Assembly (NCBI RefSeq): GCF_002557795.1
Contig: NZ_CP023777.1
Location: 1,178,001-1,242,000, forward strand
Direction of reading: 5' to 3'
DNA from: Chitinophaga caeni
GTDB taxonomy: Bacteria > Bacteroidota > Bacteroidia > Chitinophagales > Chitinophagaceae
DNA length: 64,000 nt
The notes under the pieces are model-generated. The model did no database searches. It had not been told where the DNA came from and was given only the letters and a program-made list of their open reading frames with translations. Numbering within the stretch: the stretch's first letter is position 1; every line of letters begins with the position of its first letter. Below, piece after piece: positions 8,789-17,182 of this stretch. A program made the translations under genes and the position numbers.

Positions 8789-10222
8789 ATGCGCAATCGT
8801 ATCCGGAACATCTTGGTTTTGATGGTTATTTGCATGTTGGGGATATTCCTGTTCCAGGGATATTGGGTATACCGTTCTTACAAAATTGTAATGGACCAGT
8901 TTAACAGGGATATCAATGATGCCCTGAGAACGGCCGTCTTCAATAAGCAATTTGCCGATGTAAAGCGGGTTGTCCGGTATGCCGATTCCTCTAACCTACA
9001 TAATTCAACAGAACTCCCCAGGGCAATCAAGCAGGTACTAAGCAGCTCGAAGATCAAGGATAATAAGTCCTATCAACAATTGAGGGTGTATTTTAATGAT
9101 TCGACTCAACAGAGCGATCCCAAACTGGACTCCCCGATCCAGGTGTATGCCGATACCTTGGCACGGCAGATCTCGGAGATATTAATTATCAATAATATTT
9201 ATAGTAACCGGCTGAGTTTGAAGAGATTGGATTCAGTGTATTCAGCGGAGCTAGCCAGCAGGGGCATCGTTGTTCAACACAATTTAGATACCCTCAATAT
9301 TGATTTTAACAATTTTGCCAGGGAAAGTTTTAGGGATAGCCTTCATATCGTGGAACATCTTAAAACCTTCAAAACCCCGTTTAATCCCGTGAGTAACCTG
9401 TTCGTGCAAGCAACATTCGAAACGCCGGTTCCGTACTTGCTCAAACAGATGCTTTGGTCGATTATCACATCGGCGCTGTTAACGATCCTGATTATCATCT
9501 GCCTCGTATACATGCTACGAACGATCCTAAAGCAGAAAAAGCTCAGCGAGGTGAAAAACGATTTCATCAACAATATGACGCATGAGCTGAAAACACCGAT
9601 TGCAACGGTCTTTGCAGCGGTAGAAGCCATGCAGAATTTCAACGCGTTGAACGATCAAAAGAAAACGCTAACCTACCTAGATATTTCAAAACAGCAATTA
9701 AACCGTTTGAGCGACCTAGTTGAAAAGGTATTGCATATCGCCGCGGAAGAAAAGGAAGATTTTGAATTATATGCCGAAGAATTTGATATCAACGAAGTGG
9801 TGGAAGATATCGTTTCAAACCATCAATTAAAAGCGGCAAAACCGGTACAATTCCATGTTAGTTTGCCGGAACAAGGCTTGGTGGTGGCAGACAAAACCCA
9901 TCTATCGAACGCCATTAACAACCTTGTAGATAACGCGATAAAATATTCTAAGGAAGAAGCAGATATTGATATCAAGGTAATCGTTGAGCAACAATTATTG
10001 ACGATCCATGTTAAAGATCATGGTATCGGTATACCGAAAAGCTACCATCAGAATATATTCGATAAGTTTTTCCGCGTCCCTACCGGTAACATTCACAATG
10101 TGAAAGGTTTCGGCCTCGGTTTAAGCTATGTAAAGAAAATCGTAGAAATGCACCAAGGTACGATACAGGTTCATAGCGAATCTGATAAGGGCAGCGAATT
10201 TATTATAACAATACCTTTTTAA
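8789..10222 (+). CDS. Sensor histidine kinase
   Basis: A 477-residue membrane kinase: TM1 at about 8-28, a roughly 190-residue extracytoplasmic sensor region without a recognised domain, TM2 at about 222-243, then HisKA with the phospho-acceptor in NNMTHELKTP (H265), N-box NLVDNAIKYS, G1 box DHGIGIP and G2 box GFGLGLSYVKK. All catalytic boxes are intact. It is followed 12 bp later by an OmpR-type response regulator, which is its likely partner. The stimulus is unknown. The upstream direct repeats suggest autoregulation. Confidence 0.93.
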   Translation: MRNRIRNILVLMVICMLGIFLFQGYWVYRSYKIVMDQFNRDINDALRTAVFNKQFADVKRVVRYADSSNLHNSTELPRAIKQVLSSSKIKDNKSYQQLRVYFNDSTQQSDPKLDSPIQVYADTLARQISEILIINNIYSNRLSLKRLDSVYSAELASRGIVVQHNLDTLNIDFNNFARESFRDSLHIVEHLKTFKTPFNPVSNLFVQATFETPVPYLLKQMLWSIITSALLTILIIICLVYMLRTILKQKKLSEVKNDFINNMTHELKTPIATVFAAVEAMQNFNALNDQKKTLTYLDISKQQLNRLSDLVEKVLHIAAEEKEDFELYAEEFDINEVVEDIVSNHQLKAAKPVQFHVSLPEQGLVVADKTHLSNAINNLVDNAIKYSKEEADIDIKVIVEQQLLTIHVKDHGIGIPKSYHQNIFDKFFRVPTGNIHNVKGFGLGLSYVKKIVEMHQGTIQVHSESDKGSEFIITIPF

Positions 10223-10234
10223 ACAATACACCTT

Positions 10235-10927
10235 ATGTCTAATCCTAAAGTCCTATTGGTAGAAGATGAATTTACACTGGGGCAAATTGTAAAAGATAGC
10301 CTGGAAACACGGGGCTTCGATATGTTGTATGCAAAGGATGGACAGGAAGGTATACGGATGTACCAGCAGGAAAAACCCGATATCATTGTACTGGACATCA
10401 TGATGCCCAATATGGACGGTTTTACCCTTACCACGGAAGTCCGCAAAAATGATAAAAACACGCCTATTATATTCTTGACGGCCAAATCGCAAACGGCTGA
10501 TGTTGTAAAAGGTTTTGAACTGGGTGGGAATGATTACCTGAAAAAGCCTTTCAGTATGGACGAGCTAATCGTCAGGATAAAGTCTTTATTGAACCGCTTC
10601 GGACAACAACCTGCCCCGGTAGAAAACAATGAAAATACGATCCAGATCGGGCAATACTCTTTCAACTTTACCCGGCAAACTTTGAGCCGCCATAATGTAA
10701 TAGAGTTTTTATCGCACCGCGAATCAGAAATTTTACGCAGGCTAGCCCAAAGCCCGAACGAAGTGGTTGAACGGAAACCGATATTAATCGAATTATGGGG
10801 AGACGATACTTTCTTCAATGCGCGTAGCATGGATGTATTTATTACGAAGCTGCGCAGGTATTTAAAAGAAGATCCAAGGATACAGATCGTGAACGTTCGC
10901 GGGGTTGGTTACAAATTAATCATGTAA
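10235..10927 (+). CDS. OmpR/PhoB-family response regulator
   Basis: A 230-residue regulator with an N-terminal receiver (acidic pocket E10-D11, phospho-acceptor D54 in VLDIMMP, T82 in FLTAKS, K104 in KKPF) and a C-terminal winged helix (SHRESEILRRLAQSPNEVV..., ending MDVFITKLRRYL..., VRGVGYKL). It pairs with the kinase encoded just upstream (12-bp gap, one transcript). A bidirectional terminator lies about 115 bp downstream. Target genes are not evident from the window apart from possible autoregulation. Confidence 0.93.
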   Translation: MSNPKVLLVEDEFTLGQIVKDSLETRGFDMLYAKDGQEGIRMYQQEKPDIIVLDIMMPNMDGFTLTTEVRKNDKNTPIIFLTAKSQTADVVKGFELGGNDYLKKPFSMDELIVRIKSLLNRFGQQPAPVENNENTIQIGQYSFNFTRQTLSRHNVIEFLSHRESEILRRLAQSPNEVVERKPILIELWGDDTFFNARSMDVFITKLRRYLKEDPRIQIVNVRGVGYKLIM

Positions 10928-11040
10928 TAATTTTTTTAGCTTGATAAACAACCTACAACTGTTACATTTTTGAATTGGATTTGCATTCGCCTCCAGGAAC
11001 GTTTGCAAGAGAGAATTAGTATTTAGAAGAGTTATAACAA

Positions 11041-11076
11041 AAAAGGGTTGATAGTTTTAATGTTATCAACCCTTTT
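11041..11076. terminator. Bidirectional terminator
   Basis: A perfect 13-bp stem AAAAGGGTTGATA / TATCAACCCTTTT with a 10-nt loop between two convergent genes. It has T-runs on either strand and can serve both the response regulator and the lipoprotein gene. Confidence 0.8.
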
Positions 11077-11082
11077 CCTAAT

Positions 11083-11784
11083 CTATTTCTTCACTTTTGA
11101 TACTTGCTCTACTAATACGTATTCGTACATACTGGCATCAGCAGGAGCGGGTTTGCGTACTTTCCGGTTTACTTTTAATTTATACCGGTTCCCTTTTTGA
11201 TATGTAAATCCTTCGATTGACCCTGATAATTTATCCCAGTTCCCGTCGGCAGGTTCCATAAATTTATCGCCATAGCAGACTTCATAACAAGTAATATCCT
11301 CTCCCATAGCGCCTTTGCAGGTTGTTTCACCGTTTATCCAAACCAGCAATTCTTTATCCTGTGGCACAGGGGCGTCTTTTCTTGTTAAAGTAAGGCCGTC
11401 ACTACCGTAATCCGAACCTTCATAAATCAAACTATTGCCATCACGCCTAAAGTTCAATGTATCTTTCGCAGGGTTTCCACTGCCCACGGTAACAAGGCTT
11501 AGCATAATTTTTCCACCACCATGATCCATCCAATTTCCTCTCTGCACAATTTCGGGTGTCATGTTCATGTAGTCGGTAGTCATCGTCACATCATTACCTT
11601 CTGAAAGCGTTAATCCTATGATGCGACCCGGGCTAGATGCGGCGGGCATCGATGCTTCGTAATAACCCGTTACCGGGATATTTTCGGTTACGGTTGAGTC
11701 TTTGGTAGTAGATTGTTTAGAAACATTTTGGCAAGCAATCATACCAATTAGAGCGGGCGTTAAAATCAACATTGAAATTTTCAT
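11083..11784 (-). CDS. NlpE-like / DUF4377 lipoprotein
   Basis: A lipoprotein of about 233 residues. I choose ATG at 11784 (MKISMLI...) because it gives a normal lipoprotein signal ending in IACQ (lipobox); a start ten codons upstream would put a polar tail first. The first half (GYYEASMPAASSPGRIIGLTL...YEG) resembles the NlpE N-terminal barrel of copper/envelope-stress lipoproteins. The second half (LLVWINGETTCKG..., CYEVCYGDKFMEPADGNWDKLSGSIEGFTYQKGNRYKLKV) matches DUF4377. Three cysteines cluster around GETTCKG and CYEVC. This NlpE plus DUF4377 order recurs in Bacteroidota. It is convergent with the two-component operon. Role is inferred only. Confidence 0.8.
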   Translation of the reverse strand: MKISMLILTPALIGMIACQNVSKQSTTKDSTVTENIPVTGYYEASMPAASSPGRIIGLTLSEGNDVTMTTDYMNMTPEIVQRGNWMDHGGGKIMLSLVTVGSGNPAKDTLNFRRDGNSLIYEGSDYGSDGLTLTRKDAPVPQDKELLVWINGETTCKGAMGEDITCYEVCYGDKFMEPADGNWDKLSGSIEGFTYQKGNRYKLKVNRKVRKPAPADASMYEYVLVEQVSKVKK

Positions 11785-11814
11785 ACGATTTTGTTTTGAT
11801 GCAAGGAATAACAA

Positions 11815-12234
11815 AGCATTACACCTATTGTTCCATTAAGATGATAATTAAGCAAGTTTGCAAAAATTACACCACTTTCAACAGTAGTTTAAAACACTAG
11901 TCCGCAATTAACTTACGCACCTTAACAAACGGATAACAAGCTTTATAAAAAATATAATTAATTATAAATCAAACTAATACAAAGAAATTATTGATATAAT
12001 AATTATTTTTCTTAATTTTTAGTCGATTTTGGATTTGTAAAATAAGTGTATACAAGTACCTTTGCTCAACCAAATATATTTGCCAACTAACATCCATTGG
12101 ATATTATATATTTTATTTAATATCTGTTATTTAAAACCCATCTGAAGTATTGCATTGTAATCAGCATCCATAGCTTTTTATTTCGACCCATACGGATTAC
12201 TTATTTATTGCCAACGATTAAACTGTTTTAGATC
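11815..12234. other. A+T-rich intergenic region holding divergent promoters
   Basis: 420 bp with no gene. It is very A+T-rich between about 11935 and 12060 and contains the promoter at 12034-12064 for the first CAP lipoprotein, implying a 5' leader of roughly 160 nt. I see no recognisable riboswitch in that leader. Confidence 0.5.
12034..12064 (+). promoter_or_regulatory. Bacteroidota promoter of the first CAP lipoprotein
   Basis: TTTG (12034-12037), a 19-bp spacer, then TACCTTTG (12057-12064); this matches the -33/-7 consensus. Confidence 0.65.
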
Positions 12235-12789
12235 ATGAAAAGGCTATTGCCAATCATGGTGTTGATAGGCATGGGATTGCTGTGCTTCCTCGGTAGTTGT
12301 ACCAAGGGAGAACTAACCGAATATACACCCCCAACTATCAACCCAACAGATACGGTTGTACTGGATATGAACAATACCGTCAACCAATCAAAAATATTGC
12401 AACTTGTCAACGAAGCTAGAGCTAAAGGTTGCAATTGCGGAACGACTTACATGCCGCCGGTGGGACCGGTTACATGGAATACCAGCCTCGAAAAGGCCGC
12501 TTGGATTCATAGCAAGGAAATGCTTGATAGCAATTATTTCAGCCACCAGGGATTGGATGGTGAAAGGGCAGGAGCCAGGATTAAAAGCATGGGATATAAA
12601 TGGTACACATACGGTGAAAACCTTGCCGTCGGTGTATTTAATGAAGAACAAGTGGTGGCGGGATGGTTAAAAAGTCCTTCGCATTGTATGACGTTAATGG
12701 GCCCCGATTATAAAGAAATGGGGGTAGCCCAGGCCGATTATTTCTGGACACAGATTATGGCGACCCAACAGTCGCAAATTGCCAACTAA
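12235..12789 (+). CDS. CAP-domain (SCP/PR1-like) lipoprotein, copy 1
   Basis: A 184-residue secreted protein. The signal ends in a lipobox with Cys at residue 22 (FLGSC). The CAP fold is visible in LVNEARAKGCNCG, WNTSLEKAAWIHSKEM, YFSHQGLDGERAGARIKSMGY, YGENLA and VVAGWLKSPSHCMTLMGPDYKEMGV. Two conserved His and one Glu of the CAP cavity (SH at about 101-102, the GEN motif, SPSH) are present. Function of bacterial CAP lipoproteins is unsettled; binding of lipids or peptidoglycan-related roles have been proposed for the family. A closely related copy follows 236 bp downstream, indicating tandem duplication. Confidence 0.88.
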   Translation: MKRLLPIMVLIGMGLLCFLGSCTKGELTEYTPPTINPTDTVVLDMNNTVNQSKILQLVNEARAKGCNCGTTYMPPVGPVTWNTSLEKAAWIHSKEMLDSNYFSHQGLDGERAGARIKSMGYKWYTYGENLAVGVFNEEQVVAGWLKSPSHCMTLMGPDYKEMGVAQADYFWTQIMATQQSQIAN

Positions 12790-12806
12790 TCACATGAGTG
12801 ATTTTC

Positions 12807-12853
12807 GCAAAGTGTTACGAACTCTTTTATAAAGACGTTTTGTAGCACTTTGC
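12807..12853 (+). terminator. Imperfect hairpin, probable terminator of CAP copy 1
   Basis: GCAAAGTG at 12807 pairs with CACTTTGC at 12846-12853, and the stem continues inward with G-T wobbles to about 15 bp. No T-run follows at once; a T6 lies about 10 bp on. It may be a terminator or RNA processing site. Confidence 0.4.
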
Positions 12854-13025
12854 TCATTAACAGATTTTTTACAATTTATTTTTTTTATTATTGCGTTAAG
12901 CCCCCTAAATTTACAGGACTTACCACACTATTTAACCCCGTCCTACAGAAAAAATCACCAGTAATTTTATCGTACCTATTTAAAACCCAGTACCAAATTG
13001 TTTTACATTTTTAACTGGGATTAAA

Positions 13026-13589
13026 ATGTTCCGTTTCCTGTCACTGGCAGTAATAGTTGTTTGTATAATTCTATTCGCTTCATGCGAAAAGATAGATCTC
13101 ATTCCTGCCCCGATTACGCATCCGCAACCTGTAACGCAAGATACAAGCAGCGCTCCCCCGACGGCTGTAATAATCAATAACAACATTAATGCTGATACCT
13201 TGTTGTTATTAGTTAACGAAGTCCGGGCCAAAGGCTGCCATTGCGGGGATACCTATATGCCTCCCGTGGCGCCATTGAGTTGGAATAATTTGTTGGAATT
13301 TGCCGCCGTATCGCATAGCAAAGACATGTACACGAAAAACTATTTCGATCATATTGGCAAGGATGGAAAAAATCCTGGTCAAAGGCTCGATGCAGTAGGA
13401 TATGATTGGAGGTATTACGGGGAAAATATCGCGAAAGGCCCCGGCACGGAAGCGGTTGTTATTGCCGGATGGCTTAATAGTCCCGGCCATTGTAAAAATA
13501 TCATGAACGCTAACTTTACAGAGATGGGGGTAGGCAAGTACGGTAGCTATTGGACACAAACTTTCGGGCAGCCGTTTAGTTCTAATTAA
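13026..13589 (+). CDS. CAP-domain (SCP/PR1-like) lipoprotein, copy 2
   Basis: A 187-residue paralogue of the upstream gene. The lipobox Cys is at residue 20 (LFASCEK). It shares the LVNEVRAKGCHCGDTYMPPV segment, the YFDHIGKDGKNPGQRLDAVGY and YGENIA motifs and GWLNSPGHCKNIMNANFTEMGV. Both copies keep the unusual C-x-C pair after the first helix (GCNCG / GCHCG) and a third Cys after the SPxH motif, which suggests a disulfide in the exported protein. The signal regions and linkers have diverged more than the CAP domain. Its stop codon overlaps the end of the convergent small gene. Confidence 0.88.
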   Translation: MFRFLSLAVIVVCIILFASCEKIDLIPAPITHPQPVTQDTSSAPPTAVIINNNINADTLLLLVNEVRAKGCHCGDTYMPPVAPLSWNNLLEFAAVSHSKDMYTKNYFDHIGKDGKNPGQRLDAVGYDWRYYGENIAKGPGTEAVVIAGWLNSPGHCKNIMNANFTEMGVGKYGSYWTQTFGQPFSSN

Positions 13590-13873
13590 GAAGAAATATG
13601 TTCTTTATGATGCTTGCGCCACATCTTGAAAACAAAAAACAGGTAAGCTAAAAACACGATACCGTAGACAACGTAGAAGATGGTCATCAACTTGGGTGTT
13701 GAATACTTGGGATCACCGTACCCCAGGTACAAACCGAAGAATATGCCTGCCATCATCACGAAAAAGCCATAAAAGATCGTTTTTATAATATTCGCGAAAT
13801 AATGGAAAGTCTTCATATCAAATGGAGGCCTTCTCTCTTCTTGTTCAAACGGGTTATGATGATTCTCTTCCAA
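13586..13873 (-). CDS. Small two-TM membrane protein
   Basis: A 95-residue protein with an acidic/polar N-terminus (MEENHHNPFEQEERRPPF), two hydrophobic helices (about 29-50 and 61-82) and a basic His/Lys tail. No family is recognised. It lies 21 bp after the GH25 gene on the same strand, so the two are probably co-transcribed. Function unknown. Confidence 0.65.
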   Translation of the reverse strand: MEENHHNPFEQEERRPPFDMKTFHYFANIIKTIFYGFFVMMAGIFFGLYLGYGDPKYSTPKLMTIFYVVYGIVFLAYLFFVFKMWRKHHKEHISS

Positions 13874-13894
13874 TGACCAGGTGATTTATCACTA

Positions 13895-14662
13895 TTAAGG
13901 TAAGCATAATTCTATTAACGAGCTGCTGTCGCTCCTAAATACATTAAAATCAACTTCCCCGCGGATGCCGTTCACATGACCGATATCGCTGTGTTGCCAA
14001 AACAGCCATTTCCTGTGAATACGGGGCTTCTCCTTTTGGTAATAATGCGCTACCCACAAAGGATATTCATCGAAATCCTTCCCGAGATAAGTATCGTAAA
14101 AGCGGATATTGGTATAAATAATCGGCTTGACACCGTAAATATTTTCCATCTCTTCCAACCAAATTTTAGCCATACTACGTATTACGGCCGGGCTTTGATT
14201 ATTATGTACCTCGATATCCAGCACCGGGGGCAGGTCTCCTTTCTCCAACGAAACGGTATTTCTAAAATTCCTAGCCTGCTGTATAGGATCACGGGTAGCA
14301 TAGAAGAAATGGTAAGCGCCCCGAACCATGCCGGCCTTTTTGGATAGGCGCCAGTTTCGTTTAAACTTACGATCTTGGCGTGTAATGCCTTCTGTAGCTT
14401 TTATAAATGCAAATGAAAAATTAATCTTATCAACTTGCATTTGCCTAACGGCTTCCCAATTAATATTGCCTTGAAATTTGGACACATCTATGCCATGTAA
14501 GTCATAATTCACCGGCATATCGATTCCGAACTCCTCGTATCTTACATAAGTTACTTCATTCTCCATCTGCAACCACCAATATACACCGGCTGCGGCCATG
14601 ACTATTAATAAAAATAGGATAATGACACTCTTAATACGTGTTTTTCTCTTTTTTTGTTTCAA
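13895..14662 (-). CDS. GH25 family muramidase (membrane-anchored)
   Basis: A 255-residue glycoside hydrolase family 25 protein with one N-terminal TM anchor (about 13-31). The GH25 motifs are in place: GIDVSKFQG (D59), FAFIKATEG, GAYHFF, the catalytic pair LDIEV (D149, E151), PIIYTN, LWVAHY and GEVDFNVF near the C-terminus. These enzymes cut the N-acetylmuramic acid-beta-1,4-N-acetylglucosamine bond of peptidoglycan. With no phage genes around, a role in cell-wall remodelling or attack on other bacteria in the periplasm or outside is inferred. Probably in one transcript with the small membrane protein downstream. Confidence 0.9.
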   Translation of the reverse strand: MKQKKRKTRIKSVIILFLLIVMAAAGVYWWLQMENEVTYVRYEEFGIDMPVNYDLHGIDVSKFQGNINWEAVRQMQVDKINFSFAFIKATEGITRQDRKFKRNWRLSKKAGMVRGAYHFFYATRDPIQQARNFRNTVSLEKGDLPPVLDIEVHNNQSPAVIRSMAKIWLEEMENIYGVKPIIYTNIRFYDTYLGKDFDEYPLWVAHYYQKEKPRIHRKWLFWQHSDIGHVNGIRGEVDFNVFRSDSSSLIELCLP

Positions 14663-14785
14663 CTTTGGGACTCGTTAAATGGTTTTCTCGTCAATATAAA
14701 TCAGGGCAAGTATAGCGTAATATTTTTATTGACAGCAATAAAGCCGCATTGAATTCTTAAATTTGTTGAATAAACCTTTTCCTAG

Positions 14786-15811
14786 ATGCCCGATTTTAAC
14801 TGGAACGACACTACGAATTTCGTATCTAAATTAACCTTCAAACGGATTGCTAATGCTTTCAAAGTGTTGGGAAGTTTTTATTGGAGTAAAATGCGAAAAC
14901 GCCCCGTGCAATGGGGTTTGCCCATATCATTATCGTTTGAGCCTACTACTTCGTGTAACTTACGTTGCCCAGAATGCCCCAGCGGCTTAAGGGCTTTTAC
15001 CAGGCCAACGGGGATGCTACAAGCAGATTTTTTCCGTGATACTATAGATGAAATATCCAAAGAACTGTTATACTTGATATTTTATTTCCAAGGAGAGCCG
15101 TATTTAAATCCTGCCTTCCTCGATATGGTAAAATATGCTAATGAAAAAGGCATTTATACGGCCACTTCCACTAATGCGCATTACCTGAACGATGCTAATG
15201 CGAAACGCACGGTTGAAAGTGGTTTGGACCGGTTGATCATTTCCATCGACGGAACAACGCAAGATGTGTATACCCAATACAGGATCGGCGGGCAGTTACA
15301 CAAAGTGATTGAAGGAGCCAAAAACATTGTAAAATGGAAACGGGAGCTGAAATCCAAAACGCCGTTCGTGTTTTTCCAATTCTTAGTAGTGAAACCTAAC
15401 GAGCATCAAATAGAGGATATTAAAAGGTTGGCCGAAGAAATAGGGGTAGACCAGGTGCGGTTTAAAACAGCGCAGGTTTATGATTACGAAGAAGGCAACC
15501 GCCTCATTCCCACGATTGACAAATATTCCCGGTACCACAAAAATGAGGATGGTACCTATACCATTAAAAATAAATTGGCCAATCAATGTTGGAGGTTATG
15601 GCATAGCCCGGTAATTACTTGGGATGGCTTAGTGGTTCCATGTTGTTTTGATAAAGACGCCCAACACCGCTTGGGCGATCTAAAGAAAAGCTCATTTAAA
15701 ACATTATGGCATAATGATGAATACCACAACTTTAGGTCTCAATTAATGAAAGGAAGGAAGAACATAGATATCTGTGCCAACTGTAGCGAAGGAGCCAGCG
15801 TTTGGAAATAG
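14786..15811 (+). CDS. Radical SAM/SPASM-domain protein
   Basis: A 341-residue radical SAM protein. The cluster motif is CNLRCPEC (C57, C61, C64) after SFEPTTSC. The C-terminal part has the SPASM-type cysteines C268, C286-C287 and C330/C333 (CANC), so one or two auxiliary Fe-S clusters are likely. This architecture occurs in peptide- and enzyme-maturing enzymes and in many uncharacterised Bacteroidota proteins. No small precursor peptide, transporter or other maturation partner is visible next to it, so no natural-product role can be claimed. The upstream gene is divergent. Substrate unknown. Confidence 0.88.
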   Translation: MPDFNWNDTTNFVSKLTFKRIANAFKVLGSFYWSKMRKRPVQWGLPISLSFEPTTSCNLRCPECPSGLRAFTRPTGMLQADFFRDTIDEISKELLYLIFYFQGEPYLNPAFLDMVKYANEKGIYTATSTNAHYLNDANAKRTVESGLDRLIISIDGTTQDVYTQYRIGGQLHKVIEGAKNIVKWKRELKSKTPFVFFQFLVVKPNEHQIEDIKRLAEEIGVDQVRFKTAQVYDYEEGNRLIPTIDKYSRYHKNEDGTYTIKNKLANQCWRLWHSPVITWDGLVVPCCFDKDAQHRLGDLKKSSFKTLWHNDEYHNFRSQLMKGRKNIDICANCSEGASVWK

Positions 15812-15903
15812 GGCCGGCTATTTAGATATAGAAGTTTAAAATCAGGTTGATTAGCCCCTGGCAGCCGGGCATTGATTTATAATTAAATAATGACACTGAT
15901 TAT

Positions 15904-16281
15904 TTAACCTTCGCTATCGACGTTGGCCTTGGCCGTTTTTTTCTTTTTCTTCTTTTGGGAAACTTTATTGGCCAGCTTCACTCCAAATCTCACGGCGATA
16001 AATTCCGCCGCAGTTATTAAAATATTCGTGAGGGTGGATTTCGCGGTTCCGCTGTTCCAAGCGGCCTTACCCACTTTACCTAAAATGCCTAAAACCCCGC
16101 TATTGGCCACGCCTGGGACTACGCTGTTGATTGCCATTCCCTTAAAATTGCTTTTTAAATAAGCGCCTCTTTCAAGCAGTTCGATTTCCATTGACTTGGA
16201 TTGCAATTTTAATCTTGCAATTTCCAACTCCAGGGTATCGAGATCTTTAACTTTGATTTTTTTATATGTTGGGTACTGCAT
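15904..16281 (-). CDS. Uncharacterised protein of the YtxH/holin-like operon
   Basis: A 125-residue protein with a charged, helical N-terminus (about 10-45), a Gly/Ala-rich amphipathic middle, and a hydrophobic stretch (TLTNILITAAEFIAVRFGVKLA) followed by a Lys-rich tail (SQKKKKKKTAK). No family is recognised. It is the last gene of a three-gene minus-strand run, 23 bp after the holin-like gene. Such YtxH / phage-holin-family / small protein runs are common in Bacteroidota and are probably envelope or stress related. Confidence 0.6.
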   Translation of the reverse strand: MQYPTYKKIKVKDLDTLELEIARLKLQSKSMEIELLERGAYLKSNFKGMAINSVVPGVANSGVLGILGKVGKAAWNSGTAKSTLTNILITAAEFIAVRFGVKLANKVSQKKKKKKTAKANVDSEG

Positions 16282-16304
16282 ATAGATATCTTTACGGTAA
16301 TAGG

Positions 16305-16718
16305 CTAAATATTAGGCTTCCGGGTCTCCATGTTTTCGATGTCATGTTCATCGTCTTCATCGTCATCTTGAATTTCATCAACCAATTCCGACACTAATAA
16401 ATTCGCCAAAGGGCGCTGAATCAACTTTTTCCTGAATATCAATAAAACGACGAACAGCACGATAAATACTGCTGCCGCGCAAGCAAAGCCAATGGTAAAG
16501 CTGCCCGTCATTTCACCGATCCAAAAGCCGAGTACCATGCCAAGGAATACAATGACGAAAAAGAACAGCAAGAAAGCCATCATCAACGAGAAAAATAATC
16601 CCAATGCTTTTGATAGCTTTCCTGCTGTTTGCAGCTTCAATAAATCTAGCCTGGTTTCCACGTAATCGCGGGCTACCTTGCCAGTTTCAGAAAAATAGTT
16701 GCTGAAATTATCTTCCAT
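16305..16718 (-). CDS. Phage holin family / actinobacterial holin-X-like membrane protein
   Basis: A 137-residue protein with an amphipathic N-terminal helix (YFSETGKVARDYVETRLDLLK), two TM segments (about 38-64 and 74-98) and a very acidic tail (DEIQDDDEDDEHD). This is the Phage_holin_3_6 family pattern. Despite the family name there is no prophage here, and these are housekeeping membrane proteins in many Bacteroidota. It sits between the YtxH gene and the small protein gene, with a 30-bp gap upstream. Confidence 0.75.
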   Translation of the reverse strand: MEDNFSNYFSETGKVARDYVETRLDLLKLQTAGKLSKALGLFFSLMMAFLLFFFVIVFLGMVLGFWIGEMTGSFTIGFACAAAVFIVLFVVLLIFRKKLIQRPLANLLVSELVDEIQDDDEDDEHDIENMETRKPNI

Positions 16719-16748
16719 GCAAATAGGTTATTAGAGCGAATTTTTATA

Positions 16749-16943
16749 TTAAGTTAATTCATTTTCCACTGCATCTTCAAATTGTTCTTTTTTCCGCCTA
16801 AACTTTTCTTTCAACTTATCCGCTTCATACCTTAATTTACTTACCATATCGTCCTTTGCATCGGAGTTTAAGAAATAACCAACTGCTACACCAACAGCAG
16901 CGCCAACGATAAATGAAACAACGGCTTTGGAGTTCTTGCTCAT
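16749..16943 (-). CDS. YtxH domain-containing protein
   Basis: A 64-residue protein: a hydrophobic Gly/Ala/Val helix (AVVSFIVGAAVGVAVGYFLNSD) followed by a charged helix (LRYEADKLKEKFRRKKEQFEDAVENE). This is the YtxH layout, a small membrane-anchored stress protein of unknown mechanism. It is first gene of the three-gene operon. Confidence 0.8.
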   Translation of the reverse strand: MSKNSKAVVSFIVGAAVGVAVGYFLNSDAKDDMVSKLRYEADKLKEKFRRKKEQFEDAVENELT

Positions 16944-17132
16944 ATTATTAATTTTTTAGGGTGAAGAATTTGGGTTTCTTTCAGGGGCAACCTTTCACAA
17001 TGAATTGTTTCTGTTGCATAAAGGTTACAAACATTATTCCAATATTGTTCATTCTGGTAAAATAAATGTTAAATAGTTAATATACCTAACGGTATTCATC
17101 TTCAATAGCGCCTTTAGAAGATTGGGACGATT

Positions 17133-17163
17133 TTTGCCATTCCCTTAAAAATCATTAGGTTTG
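17133..17163 (+). promoter_or_regulatory. Bacteroidota promoter of the AI-2E-type permease
   Basis: TTTG (17133-17136), 19-bp spacer, TAGGTTTG (17156-17163), 19 bp before the start codon. Confidence 0.65.
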
Positions 17164-17182
17164 ATAAATACGAAAATTCTAT

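Noticed and set aside
13026..13589. Misassembly as source of the second CAP gene
   Set aside because: The copies have diverged in sequence and flanks, so this is a true duplication.
16305..16718. Prophage suggested by a holin-family gene and a GH25 muramidase nearby
   Set aside because: No capsid, tail, integrase or terminase gene; the holin-family protein is in a common Bacteroidota operon and GH25 has its own membrane anchor.
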